From Stenomitos frigidus ULC18 (GTDB lineage: Bacteria > Cyanobacteriota > Cyanobacteriia > Leptolyngbyales > Leptolyngbyaceae), in assembly GCF_003003795.1 (NCBI RefSeq), contig NZ_PVWK01000056.1:1-64000 (forward strand): a DNA stretch of 64,000 nucleotides, written 5' to 3'. Under the pieces are notes generated by a model. That model ran no database searches. It saw nothing but the letters and a program-made list of their open reading frames with translations, and was not told the DNA's origin. A program made the position numbers and the translations under genes. This document shows, piece by piece, positions 49,928 to 59,315 of the stretch (its first letter is position 1; each line of letters starts with the position of its first letter).

Positions 49928-52489
49928 CTACTCATCGACTAACGGGCATAGCGCTCTGACTGCGGCGGCTGTGGATAGGGTTAAGGCTTGTTTTGCCAAC
50001 GTTTGGCAGTGAGCGAAGTTTAAGGTGCGGATTTGAGCTTTGATGCTGGGAATGGTGGCGATACTAACGCTCAGTTCTTTCACCCCTAAGCCCAGTAAAA
50101 GTGGCACTGCTTGCGGGTCGCTGGCGCTACCACCACATACACCCACCCATTTACCGTGTTGGCTGGCTCCTTTGACCGTCTGGGCAATCAGTTGGAGTAC
50201 GGCCGGGTGCAGGCTATCGACATAGGGAGCCAGTTTTGGATGACCGCGATCCATCGCCAGGGTGTATTGGGTGAGGTCATTAGTGCCAATGGAGAAGAAA
50301 TCGACCTCTTTGGCAAATTGCTCTGCCATCACGGCGGCTGACGGCACTTCGATCATGATGCCGACTGCAATGGGCGCAATGCCAAGCCGTTGCCGCTCTT
50401 CTTCCAGTATCGCTTTCGCCATTTGGATTTCTTCGAGACGACCGATCATGGGAAACATGACCCGTAAGGTACCCGCACCAGAAGCTCGTAAAAGGGCACG
50501 GAGTTGGGTGCGAAGCATGTCGGGCTGATCGAATGCCATGCGAATGCCGCGTTCACCCAGGAAGGGGTTTTCCTCATGGGGCATCGGTAAATAAGAGAGC
50601 GGTTTATCGCCACCGACATCTAAGGTGCGTACAATCAGCGATCGATCGCGTCCCAAGACTTGCAGAATACTGCGATACAGGGTTGTCTGCTCCTCTTCAC
50701 TCGGTGCCAAAGCTCGTGCCATAAACATCACTTCAGTCCGCAGCAGCCCGACGCCTTCACCACCCAGAGCCACGGACTCTTTAGCGTCGTTCAGGCTACC
50801 AATATTGGCAACGACTTCAACACGGTAGCCATCGATCGTCACCGCCGGGTAGGTGGCGTACTGGCGATCGGTCGTTTGCCTTGCCTGTTGTTGTGCGATA
50901 CGTTGCTGCACCCGCTCCAGTTCGTCGGGTGTGGCATGGAGGCGGAGGGTGCCCTGGCTTCCATCAAGGATGACCGATGACCCATCTGGTAACTCTAACA
51001 GTCGGGGTTCTGCGCCGACGATCGCGGGTACTCCCATCGAGCGAGCCAGAATTGCGACATGAGACGTTGCGCCTCCTGCCAGCGTACAGAAGCCTTTAAC
51101 CACCTCGCGATCGAGCGTCGCCATGTCTGAGGGCGTGAGGTCTTCTGCTAACAGAATGGTGTTGGGTGGATAGCTGGCGGCGGTGGCGGTGGCTCCTACA
51201 AGCAAACGCAGTACACGCTGCCCAACGTCGCGCAAGTCATTGGCACGTTGAGCGAACAATGCATTCGGCAACCGAGCCAACTGTTCGGCTTGGGCAGTAA
51301 ACGCTTGCTTCCAGGCGAAGGCAGCGCTCTTGCCCTGATCAAGGTAGCTGTGGGCGACATCAAGCAATTCTGGGTCTGCCAATAATTCACGATGCGCCGC
51401 AAAGATCGCGGCTTTATCTGGCTTGCCCTGCTCCTCGACCTTGGCTCGTACGGCTTCCACCTCCAGCATGGCCTGGGCGATCGCAGCGTCAAGCTGTTGC
51501 TTCTCGGCTACTGGATTTTGAGCGGTCTCCACGATCGACAGCACGTCTTCGCGCACTCGATAGGTCTGTCCGACGGCAAGACCGGGCGACGCCGAGACGC
51601 CCAACAGCAGGTTTGCATCGGTAGAGCGAGGACGAAGCGGCTGACTCTGCTGGGATTGAGCGGGTTTAAGCGGTGCAACGGCGGGAACAGAAACGTCTTC
51701 TCCTAACCCACGCGCGATCGCGTCCGTTAAGGCCAAAACCGCCGCTTTGGCATCAGCGCCTATTGCCGTCAGCGTTACCGTCTCCTTCTGTACCACCTGC
51801 AGATTCATGAGTGCAATAACGCTGCGCACATTGGCACTGTCGTTGCCGCGATGCAATTGGATTTTGGCTTGATAGTGCTTGGCTAAATTTGCCAGAACCG
51901 CCGCTGGTCGAGCGTGCAGCCCTATCGGATTGGGAATGACGATCGGCGCAGAGGTGGTTTGTTCACCGACTGGAGTTGCCGTCTCCGCATCCACTGCTCC
52001 AGCGAGAGTGACCTCCAGGATGATATCTTCTCCCACCGTGACCGATCCAGAACGACCGATCAGAGTCTGCACTCGATCGCCGTTTGTGATCACCATCTCC
52101 GTCAGCAGACTTTTGGCGTGCAGGGCAATATAGTCGGCATCAAAATCAATTAGAGCCTCGCCCGTTTTCACCCGATCGCCGACTTTGACATGTGGTGTAA
52201 AGCCCTTTCCCCTTAGCGCAACGGTATCCAACCCGATGTGCATTAAAACTTCCAACCCTTGCAGAGTGCGCAACGTCACGGCATGGTGTGAGGGATGGAG
52301 CTGAATAATTTCCCCGTCACAGGGTGCCAGCAGACTCTGACTGGTGGGGTCAATGGCAATGCCATCGCCAACCATTTTTTGGGCAAAGACGGGATCTGGA
52401 ACGTGCTCGATCGCGAAGAGAGAACCAGAGAGCGGTGCCAGTAAAGAAACGCTTGTCTGAGGCGGAGCGGAGGCTGTAGCAGTATGCAT
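49928..52489 (-). CDS. PTS multiphosphoryl transfer protein EIIA(Glc)-HPr-EI
   Basis: 853 residues fusing three phosphotransfer modules. EIIA(Glc): phospho-His84 in VLMHIGLDTVALRG. HPr: His192 in NPIGLHARPAAVL, though the regulatory region lacks the Gram-positive Ser context. EI: swivelling-domain His477 in GGATSHVAILAR, PEP-binding MFPMIGRLEEIQMAK, SIGTNDLTQYTLAMDR and GVCGGSASDP. Phosphate would pass PEP to EI to HPr to EIIA and then to the EIIB at 47838-49706. The pair is a complete sugar PTS, unusual in cyanobacteria. Start ATG at 52489 has no strong ribosome-binding site. Confidence 0.93.
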   Translation of the reverse strand: MHTATASAPPQTSVSLLAPLSGSLFAIEHVPDPVFAQKMVGDGIAIDPTSQSLLAPCDGEIIQLHPSHHAVTLRTLQGLEVLMHIGLDTVALRGKGFTPHVKVGDRVKTGEALIDFDADYIALHAKSLLTEMVITNGDRVQTLIGRSGSVTVGEDIILEVTLAGAVDAETATPVGEQTTSAPIVIPNPIGLHARPAAVLANLAKHYQAKIQLHRGNDSANVRSVIALMNLQVVQKETVTLTAIGADAKAAVLALTDAIARGLGEDVSVPAVAPLKPAQSQQSQPLRPRSTDANLLLGVSASPGLAVGQTYRVREDVLSIVETAQNPVAEKQQLDAAIAQAMLEVEAVRAKVEEQGKPDKAAIFAAHRELLADPELLDVAHSYLDQGKSAAFAWKQAFTAQAEQLARLPNALFAQRANDLRDVGQRVLRLLVGATATAASYPPNTILLAEDLTPSDMATLDREVVKGFCTLAGGATSHVAILARSMGVPAIVGAEPRLLELPDGSSVILDGSQGTLRLHATPDELERVQQRIAQQQARQTTDRQYATYPAVTIDGYRVEVVANIGSLNDAKESVALGGEGVGLLRTEVMFMARALAPSEEEQTTLYRSILQVLGRDRSLIVRTLDVGGDKPLSYLPMPHEENPFLGERGIRMAFDQPDMLRTQLRALLRASGAGTLRVMFPMIGRLEEIQMAKAILEEERQRLGIAPIAVGIMIEVPSAAVMAEQFAKEVDFFSIGTNDLTQYTLAMDRGHPKLAPYVDSLHPAVLQLIAQTVKGASQHGKWVGVCGGSASDPQAVPLLLGLGVKELSVSIATIPSIKAQIRTLNFAHCQTLAKQALTLSTAAAVRALCPLVDE

Positions 52490-52961
52490 AATGGTATTGA
52501 CAATTTAAATGGCGTTTTAAACACTGTTGTGCGCATCGAAAGCGATCGCTGCAATTAAAAATTTTCACTTGAAATTAAGCCTACAGTGGCGGCTTTGTGA
52601 TCGTTCAACCTGCGATCTTCCCTCAATGGCATGCTTCATTAATTGCTATTTAAAGCATAGACTAACCGTCCACTTAGCAGCGCTTAAGTTATTTCAATCT
52701 GACCTTGAAATTCAGTCAAAATGGTTAATTTTCTTAACGGAAAGGAGCACTTTGATGAAAGCAATAACGTTGAAAGAATAGCTGCGACAACAATCATCAA
52801 ACTAACTCCGAAAAATCCCTCTTCGGGAGGATGCAAGACGGATTGAAATTTTAGTCTTCTATTGAGTCTTTTATCTATAAGTGCTCCTTCAAGTCTCTTT
52901 CAGTCGCGTTACTCATCCTAAAAATATGGGCACATAGTGCGTTACGCTGGCACTAAGAGAC
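52490..52961. other. Divergent promoter region, PTS operon and hutG-type gene
   Basis: 472 AT-rich bases between divergent genes. A short near-palindrome (ATCCCTCTTCGGGAGGAT, 52804-52821) is the only structure noticed. A plus-strand frame at 52527-52781 has no recognisable product and is not called. Confidence 0.4.
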
Positions 52962-53762
52962 ATGACAGAACCCATGGAACCATTTATTTTACATGCACCG
53001 CAAGGACAGGCAGTGCCAATCATCGCTAATCTTCCCCACAGCGGTATGATGGTTCCTGAGGCGATCGCGGCACAGTTTGCACCAACACAGTTAAAGTCAT
53101 TGCCTAACACCGATTGGCATCTTGATCAGCTCTATCGATCATTGCCCATGTTAGGAATGACAGTCTTGCAGGCGACCCATAGTCGCTATGTGGTTGATCT
53201 GAATCGTCAACTGCAGGAACCGATTTTTGGCAGCTTTTGGTCATCGGTTATTCCAGAGCAAACGGCTTTTGGAAAACCGATTTATGTCGCGACTCCCAGC
53301 TTAGAACAGTTGCAAGAACGTGTTGAAAAGTTCTACGTTCCATACCATCGAAAACTAACCCAACTCCTCCAAAAAACCATTGTTGACTTCGGTAAGGTTT
53401 ATCTTTTGGACTTACATAGTTTCTTTGGCCCCATCACTGAAGCTGTTTGTTTGGGCAACCGTAACGGCAAGACCTGCTCAGAACACTTAATGGCCTCTGT
53501 AGAAACGCATTTCCGCCGTAAAAATTATCAAGTGGTGAGAAACAAAGTCTTTAATGGTGGCTACATTACGGGTCATTATGGTCAAATGGCAGGTGTCGAA
53601 GCACTCCAGATTGAAGTTCGCTATCATGTGTATCTTAATGCTGCTGAACTAGAACGATCGCAGCCGCCAACATGGGACATACCCAAGTTTCATGTCGCCA
53701 AACACGCGATCGATGACATTTTCGGTGCCATTGTTCATGACCTCACAGAAGACAACGTTTAA
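52962..53762 (+). CDS. N-formylglutamate amidohydrolase-family protein
   Basis: 266 residues of the FGase (HutG-type) family: IIANLPHSGMMVPEAIAAQF, NTDWHLDQLY, ATHSRYVVDLNRQL, LLDLHSFFGP and GGYITGHYGQMAGVEALQIEV. These are zinc-dependent hydrolases that release formate from N-formylglutamate at the end of one histidine-degradation route. Other hut genes are absent here, so histidine breakdown is not established. Another Met four codons in is a possible start. Confidence 0.87.
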   Translation: MTEPMEPFILHAPQGQAVPIIANLPHSGMMVPEAIAAQFAPTQLKSLPNTDWHLDQLYRSLPMLGMTVLQATHSRYVVDLNRQLQEPIFGSFWSSVIPEQTAFGKPIYVATPSLEQLQERVEKFYVPYHRKLTQLLQKTIVDFGKVYLLDLHSFFGPITEAVCLGNRNGKTCSEHLMASVETHFRRKNYQVVRNKVFNGGYITGHYGQMAGVEALQIEVRYHVYLNAAELERSQPPTWDIPKFHVAKHAIDDIFGAIVHDLTEDNV

Positions 53763-54156
53763 GTAGCGACTGTTCGAGCTTCCATCATCGGGCAAACAGC
53801 GTGGTTCCAAGTGCTACCATACCGTGTTAAGCACCAGGGGAAAACTGGATGACCATGCTCTTTTCTAAAATACAGGCACCCACGCGGCAAAGCGGTATTT
53901 TCTACCTTAGGGCGACAGACTACGATCCCTAGGAGCGTGGATTCAATAACATCGGTCATCCTCACGGTAAGGGCTTAGCATGCGGCAGGGTTGCCTTTGG
54001 CTACGGTAAGCGCTTTTACCCGCATGCTAAGCCCCTACAAAATTATCGGTTTGATTAAATTCTCATTCCTAAGATCAATCCTGCGGTGGATAGCTTGAGC
54101 AATCTAAATTCGCTTATTTATCATATGAGGCTTATTTCTTTTGTTAGCTGCTATCT
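53763..54156. other. Spacer with inverted repeat
   Basis: 394 bases without a gene. GGGCTTAGCATGCGG (53971-53985) pairs exactly with 54020-54034 around a 34-base loop. TTAAATTCTCATTCCTAAG at about 54055-54073 resembles the end of the repeat at 60801-61011, so this may be a decayed MITE. Confidence 0.55.
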
Positions 54157-54567
54157 ATGACCACTACGCTTCCCACACGCGGTCAGCTTGAACGATCGCT
54201 TTCCCAACAGATTCAGGCGCTTTATCGTAGCCAGCTTGGCCATCGCGTGAGCGAAGTTGATTGCGCACTTTTAGAAACCAAGATTGCGATCGTCTTGGAG
54301 CAATCCCTCACCCAACCAGAACAGCTTTTAGCTGAGCAGGGTAAAGATGAGTTGGTCAACGAACTTCACACTGAACTGGATGCGGCCATTCGACCGCAGC
54401 TCAAGGAGCTTATCGAGGCAGTTGTTGGCGTTCCCGTGATCGATTTATTGAGCGACTCCACGCTTAAAACCGCGCGCACTGGCATGATCGTCATGCTTGC
54501 AGAAGCACCACAGATTCGCGATGCAGCCAGCAGAGCCACTGCGCCGACTCAAGCGTCCACGAAGTAA
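54157..54567 (+). CDS. DUF2294-family protein
   Basis: 136 residues of a helical family common in cyanobacteria and Firmicutes: LERSLSQQIQALYRSQLGHR, VSEVDCALLETKIAIVLEQS, LTQPEQLLAEQG and GVPVIDLLSDSTLKTARTGMI. Biochemical function is unknown. It lies 55 bp upstream of the DNA-methylase gene on the same strand. Recognition is from pattern memory and is fairly firm at family level. Confidence 0.8.
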   Translation: MTTTLPTRGQLERSLSQQIQALYRSQLGHRVSEVDCALLETKIAIVLEQSLTQPEQLLAEQGKDELVNELHTELDAAIRPQLKELIEAVVGVPVIDLLSDSTLKTARTGMIVMLAEAPQIRDAASRATAPTQASTK

Positions 54568-54622
54568 ACCTGAGCACCGTAAGAACAAGCGGTGAATGTC
54601 GGTTAAACTGTCCTTTTAGTTC

Positions 54623-55936
54623 ATGACTGAAGGCTCGAAACCGCCTGTGACGCCTCTTGATACTTCTGCTGCCGCCAAGCAAGTTCGCTACCGCAGCGAG
54701 ATTAATCAGCTATTTGCTGCTGACCACGCGGCACACAACTGGTACCGGTTTGTGTTGTCCTATCCTCCCCATCTGGTGCGTGACTACCTGCAACGGTTTG
54801 GCATTACGTCAGAACATCGGGTGTTAGACCCCTTTTGCGGGACGGGAACCACGGTTGTGGAGTGTAAAAAGCTGGGCATACCAAGCGTGGGGGTTGAGGC
54901 TAACCCAATGGCACACTTTGCCGGTCGAGTTAAAGTCGATTGGCACCCCAATCCCGATCGACTGCTTGAGCACGCCACTCAAGTCGCTAACGCGACGATC
55001 GCTGAGCTAGAGCAAACGACTGCACCTGTATACCTGCGATCGTTGAACGGTGATCAGGAAAAGCTGATTCTTAAGAACTCGATTAGCCCTCTACCGCTGC
55101 ATAAGACTCTGGTACTGCTCGAACATCTGCAGCAGCAAGCGGATGCCTCATTCTATGACCATGAGCGTCTCGCCTTAGCCAAGTCGGTGGTGAGTGCCAT
55201 CAGTAATCTAAACTTTGGGCCAGAGGTCTGTGTCGGACGTGCGAAGCCAGATGCACCGGTTGTTGACCTTTGGCTGAACGCGATCGCCGCCATCGCGAAC
55301 GATCTGCATGCGTTGGGACAGTCTCCACCCGTAGAGGCAATGGTGCATTACGCCGATTCACGCCAGTTGCTAAGTGTACTAGACCCCCAGTCGATCGATG
55401 CTGTTATTACGTCACCACCCTATCCCAACGAAAAGGACTATACGCGCACCACTCGCCTAGAGTCTGTGCTGCTGGGCTTCATTAAGGATAAAGCTGATCT
55501 CCGTTCCCTTAAGCAAGGGCTGGTGCGGTCTAATACCCGAAATGTTTATACCGTTGATGATGACGATCGCTGGGTCGTTGACCAGCCCGAAGTGCAACGG
55601 ATCGCCAACGAAATTGAAGCCCGGCGGATTAGCTTGGGCAAAACGAGCGGTTTCGAGCGACTGTATGCGCGAGCCACCAAACTCTATTTTGGTGGCATGG
55701 CACGACACCTCGCGGAACTCCGCCAAATTTTGCGCCCCGGTGCCCAGCTTGCTTATGTGGTTGGCGATCAAGCGTCTTACTTGCGGGTTATGATTCGCAC
55801 CGGGCAAATTCTGGCTGATATTGCCCGATCGCTCGGTTACGAAGTTGTTGCGATCGACTTGTTTCGAACGCGGATTGCAACTGCCACTAATGAACAAATG
55901 CGAGAAGAAGTCGTCGTTTTGCGCTGGCCAGGATGA
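54623..55936 (+). CDS. Solitary DNA methyltransferase (SPPY class)
   Basis: 437 residues. The AdoMet-binding motif VLDPFCGTGTTVVECKKLG lies at about 72-90 and the catalytic SPPY motif in VITSPPYPNEKDYTRT near 262, the motif order of alpha-amino (N4-cytosine or N6-adenine) methylases. The C-terminal part includes GAQLAYVVGDQAS. No restriction endonuclease or specificity gene is adjacent, so it may be an orphan methylase. Whether it modifies the abundant HIP1 sites or another target, or RNA, cannot be told. Confidence 0.82.
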   Translation: MTEGSKPPVTPLDTSAAAKQVRYRSEINQLFAADHAAHNWYRFVLSYPPHLVRDYLQRFGITSEHRVLDPFCGTGTTVVECKKLGIPSVGVEANPMAHFAGRVKVDWHPNPDRLLEHATQVANATIAELEQTTAPVYLRSLNGDQEKLILKNSISPLPLHKTLVLLEHLQQQADASFYDHERLALAKSVVSAISNLNFGPEVCVGRAKPDAPVVDLWLNAIAAIANDLHALGQSPPVEAMVHYADSRQLLSVLDPQSIDAVITSPPYPNEKDYTRTTRLESVLLGFIKDKADLRSLKQGLVRSNTRNVYTVDDDDRWVVDQPEVQRIANEIEARRISLGKTSGFERLYARATKLYFGGMARHLAELRQILRPGAQLAYVVGDQASYLRVMIRTGQILADIARSLGYEVVAIDLFRTRIATATNEQMREEVVVLRWPG

Positions 55937-55953
55937 GTCCGATGCGCCTTTCT

Positions 55954-58047
55954 CTACTTTGGTACCAAATGCGCCAGCACCTGCGCTTTACTCAGTTCGC
56001 GAACCAGACGCTGTGCTTGCTGTTTGTAGAGTGGAAACGGCATCAGGCAGGGGAGTTGCTGCATCCAATCGCGTGCCGTATTGATGCTGCAGCCAGAGAT
56101 CCGAGCGATCGTCGTCGCGCCATCAAAGAGCGCATCTTTAGAAAGGGCTTTGTCAATGCACACCTGCCATTGGCGGGGAAGCCGTTCGCCACGTTCAATC
56201 TGCTGCAAGCTGTTGCTGGTTGCCAGAATAACCAGGCGATCGCCCGCTTCTAGACGCGTGTCGTCTGATGGCATTAAGCGCCCAGAGGCTTGCGTCGATC
56301 GCTGATGCAAAATGGGTACAGCCCCGTAGCCATAGGCAACTTCAGCCAATAGCTGACCTTGCAGATGGTCGTCTGGCGCAATGGTGTATTCAGTCACCAA
56401 AACCGTTTGCTCGTTCAGGCGCATCAGGTTGAGCACGTTTTCACCAAAAGCTGCCGCGACAAAGGCTTCTGCTGCCAGATCATAGGCACACAGCACTTTG
56501 GCGTAAGGCAACAGACGATCGATGCTGGCGCTAAACCGCGTATCAAATGTGCGAATCACCAGCGCGCAGTGGGGATTGGCAGCATGCACCATCAAACCCA
56601 GTTCCAGATTTGTCATCTCGTCATCTGTCGCAATTACCACGCTCTTTGCTGTCGCTAAATTCACCTTCGAGAGTGTGCTGGTGAGTTCGTTTACAACCAA
56701 CGGCATTTGGGGCAAGAGGGTAGGGTCTACCGCTTGGTTGCTCACACCAACCAGCGGTTGCTTGATCTGCTGTAGAAACGTGGCAACTCGTCGTCCTACA
56801 CGACCCAAACCAATAAGCACCACATGGTCTTGCTGAGGAATGGGTGGACGCTTCTTTGGCAACTGAAACTTCGCAGCCAGGAGCGTTTCGGTCAACAGCG
56901 CATAGAGTACTGCAATGGATGCTGTGCCTGCCATCATGTAACTCAGGTTCATGAGCCGCATCCAGAGAGGAATCGAGTCCTGCGGGTTGAGAATGCCAAA
57001 GACCGTATCATACGAACCGAGTAGCATGACGCCTGCGGTATAGAACGCTTTCAGCCAACCAAGGCCGGGTTGCGTCAGCTTGAAAATCACGGTGCCGCAG
57101 ACCAACAGCGAGAGCATGGTACTGCCTACCACGATCGCCACTCGTTTGGTTTGCTGCTGTGCTGTGGCATGCCAGAATGCCAGTAGCGTCTGGCGTAAGT
57201 AGCCATTGGACAAAAGCTGTCGCCTTTTCCGCCAAAGATGCTTGACGCGACTGTCCGGACGAGGGGTTGGAGTAACCGTAGCGGCAAGGTCGGCTAATCC
57301 AGTGACTTCGATGTAGGCAATCAAATCACCCGTTTGCACTCTGGCATCCGCTTCCCATTGATGGAATTCTGTTGGTAGCGATTGGCTCTTTGGGATGTGG
57401 CTGAGCAGTCGTCGTGTTGAGGTGTTGAGCTCATGCAGCAACCGTACATCACGCCAGCGATGGTCAGCGCCAATTGGCACCTTAACCACACGCAGCAGGT
57501 GCTCACCTAAATTAATAAACCCTCGCACTTCACTTGCCAGAGCCGCGATCGCAAAGGCAGGTGCAGGCAATTGGGTGGCTTCAAACGCCACAAAATTACC
57601 TAGACTCTGGCTCAGCAATGCATTCAAATTTTGCTTGGCCGATCGCACGACAAGCCGCACGGTTGGGTTCAGTAACCGAATGGCAAACGCTGCTTCAACA
57701 TTGACCCTCTCGTCACTGGTAACCAGCAAGACCGCACGACAGTCGTGTATGACGTTCTCTAACGCCTCTGGTTGGCGACAATCACCAATGACCAGATCAT
57801 CTAGCAATGCCGGTAGCAGCGGACTTTCCCAGCTTGTTGGCAGCGGGGTTGTCATTGCACTCACCGGCACCCCAAACTCGTTGAGCACCATGGCACAATA
57901 CTGCCCTAAACTGCCGAGCCCGCAAACCAGAAAGCGCGATCGTTCAGATGGATGATCTTTTTCTGATCGACGATCGCCAACCATATCCATATCCACACTC
58001 AGTTGAGAATCCACACTCAGTTGAGACTCTGGTTCATCTGGCAGCAT
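55954..58047 (-). CDS. Two-RCK-domain membrane protein (K+ channel/TrkA-like)
   Basis: 697 residues. A first Rossmann-type RCK_N domain (about 38-160; FLVCGLGSLGQYCAMVL) and a following C-lobe precede a membrane region with about three segments (about 305-325, 335-352, 370-395). A second RCK_N follows (about 405-520; VVLIGLGRVGRRVATFL) with a TrkA_C-type end. The layout suggests a ligand-gated cation channel. The stretch where a filter would lie reads VMLLGSYDTVFG, not TVGYGD, so K+ selectivity is doubtful. The start codon is uncertain: residues 9-19 come from a tandem 17-bp duplication (QLSVD twice). Confidence 0.85.
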   Translation of the reverse strand: MLPDEPESQLSVDSQLSVDMDMVGDRRSEKDHPSERSRFLVCGLGSLGQYCAMVLNEFGVPVSAMTTPLPTSWESPLLPALLDDLVIGDCRQPEALENVIHDCRAVLLVTSDERVNVEAAFAIRLLNPTVRLVVRSAKQNLNALLSQSLGNFVAFEATQLPAPAFAIAALASEVRGFINLGEHLLRVVKVPIGADHRWRDVRLLHELNTSTRRLLSHIPKSQSLPTEFHQWEADARVQTGDLIAYIEVTGLADLAATVTPTPRPDSRVKHLWRKRRQLLSNGYLRQTLLAFWHATAQQQTKRVAIVVGSTMLSLLVCGTVIFKLTQPGLGWLKAFYTAGVMLLGSYDTVFGILNPQDSIPLWMRLMNLSYMMAGTASIAVLYALLTETLLAAKFQLPKKRPPIPQQDHVVLIGLGRVGRRVATFLQQIKQPLVGVSNQAVDPTLLPQMPLVVNELTSTLSKVNLATAKSVVIATDDEMTNLELGLMVHAANPHCALVIRTFDTRFSASIDRLLPYAKVLCAYDLAAEAFVAAAFGENVLNLMRLNEQTVLVTEYTIAPDDHLQGQLLAEVAYGYGAVPILHQRSTQASGRLMPSDDTRLEAGDRLVILATSNSLQQIERGERLPRQWQVCIDKALSKDALFDGATTIARISGCSINTARDWMQQLPCLMPFPLYKQQAQRLVRELSKAQVLAHLVPK

Positions 58048-58214
58048 AACGGGCGTTTAGTGAAGAGCAGTCAGTTTTCACCACTACTATGCCCAAGAAA
58101 CGGTCAAATGCCTACGAGGTGATCTGGTTTGGAGTCTGAAGGAAGTAGGGATTAAGAAGGCAGGAGGCTAAAGGCTAAAGGCTAAAATTCAAAATTCAAA
58201 ATTCAAAACTCCCC

Positions 58215-58337
58215 TCACCCCAAATTCTCCAGAAGTGGCAAAAAAGAATTGGCAAACAGTGCTGCCTGAGTCCGATCGCGCAGATGCAGGCGACTCAAGA
58301 TATTGGTGACATAGTTTTTGACCGTACTTTCAGCTCT
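58215..58337 (-). pseudogene. LuxR/NarL-type response regulator, C-terminal remnant
   Basis: Read leftwards, [20 protein letters not shown] then [19 protein letters not shown] and TGA. This is the recognition half of a LuxR-type helix-turn-helix as found in cyanobacterial NarL-family regulators. A stop lies two codons upstream and no receiver domain precedes it. Only about 39 residues survive. Confidence 0.72.
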
Positions 58338-58421
58338 GTTTCATGTAGAAACGATCGCACCGCTCTAGGATGAACCCACGGCATTCAAACATCCCACTTG
58401 AAAGCCGTAAGAGGTGCTCAA

Positions 58422-58823
58422 ATGAAACTGATCGTTCACGCGATCGGTGTGCTAATGGTTTCGGGGGCAATGTCTTTGGCCATCGCCCCCATTTTGTCTC
58501 TTGCTCAGCCAGCGATGTCTAACTTTTCTGGCCTACCGGGTGTGATGCTGACTCCAGAGCAAGCAGAACAGCTCAAGCAACTGGATGCACAAACGCGATC
58601 GCACCTGCAAGGTATGCTCACGCCAACCCAACTGACGCAACTCGAATGTGCTCTAAAGAGTGCCGATGGTATCAGTAGAGCCGAGATCGTTGCGCTTAAC
58701 CTTTCGCCAGCGCAGCAAGTAGAACTCATGCAAATCTTGATGTCAACGCAGCAACAGGCCACTGATGTGTTGACACCAGACCAGATTGAGACCGTGCGCC
58801 GCAATCTGCCGTTTCATCCATAG
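58422..58823 (+). CDS. Exported small helical protein
   Basis: 133 residues from the ATG at 58422 behind GAGGTG. Signal peptide MKLIVHAIGVLMVSGAMSLA to SLAQPAMS. The mature part is helical with repeats built on Leu-Thr/Ser-Pro: LTPEQAEQLKQLD, LTPTQLTQLECAL, LSPAQQVELMQIL, LTPDQIETVRRNL. This spacing resembles Spy/CpxP-type periplasmic proteins, but the LTxxQ motif fit is loose, so the family is not assigned. It may act in the periplasm as a chaperone or sensor. Confidence 0.7.
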   Translation: MKLIVHAIGVLMVSGAMSLAIAPILSLAQPAMSNFSGLPGVMLTPEQAEQLKQLDAQTRSHLQGMLTPTQLTQLECALKSADGISRAEIVALNLSPAQQVELMQILMSTQQQATDVLTPDQIETVRRNLPFHP

Positions 58824-58917
58824 GGTTAAGGAGGCGGAGGCAGAGGGTAGGAGAAGCTGATAGATGGCATAAGACAGTAACGGCTCGGAGGTGTTGTAAT
58901 GGTGAAGAGACCGTCAC

Positions 58918-59283
58918 ATGCCGTTACCAATGCCAGACTGTCCACGTTGTCACCAACCCGTTGAGCCACAGGCGATCGCCTGCCCCCATTGCCGTACACC
59001 GCTCAAGGCGCATGGTCATCCAGGCATACCGCTCTACCAGGCCACAGGAGAGGCGCCACTGTGTATGACCTGCACCTATCACGCAGACGATACCTGCACG
59101 TTTCCCAAACGGCCTCTGGCAATGGATTGCACGCTGTATAACGACATAACAAAACCAGCAGCCACTGTGCAAGCGGGTTATAAAAGCGGCTTTCAGCTTC
59201 AAAGCTGGGTGAAGCGTAACGCTGGCCTACTTGCACTCCTGGGGCTGGTACTGATTAGCCTACTGGTGGCGCTACTGCGTTAA
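58918..59283 (+). CDS. Zinc-ribbon membrane protein
   Basis: 121 residues. A zinc ribbon at the N-terminus (CPRCHQPVEPQAIACPHC), a second Cys/His cluster (CMTCTYHADDTC), then a C-terminal membrane anchor at about 102-120 (LLALLGLVLISLLVALL). It is tail-anchored with a cytoplasmic zinc-binding head. Similar proteins are frequent in cyanobacteria without assigned function. It lies 32 bp upstream of the cytosine deaminase gene on the same strand. Confidence 0.78.
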   Translation: MPLPMPDCPRCHQPVEPQAIACPHCRTPLKAHGHPGIPLYQATGEAPLCMTCTYHADDTCTFPKRPLAMDCTLYNDITKPAATVQAGYKSGFQLQSWVKRNAGLLALLGLVLISLLVALLR

Positions 59284-59315
59284 GGTCTGATTGGTCATTG
59301 ATTGAGACGAGCTTC

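Noticed and set aside
52527-52781. 84-codon plus-strand frame upstream of the N-formylglutamate amidohydrolase gene
   Set aside because: It occupies a divergent promoter region, is AT-rich and has no recognisable product.
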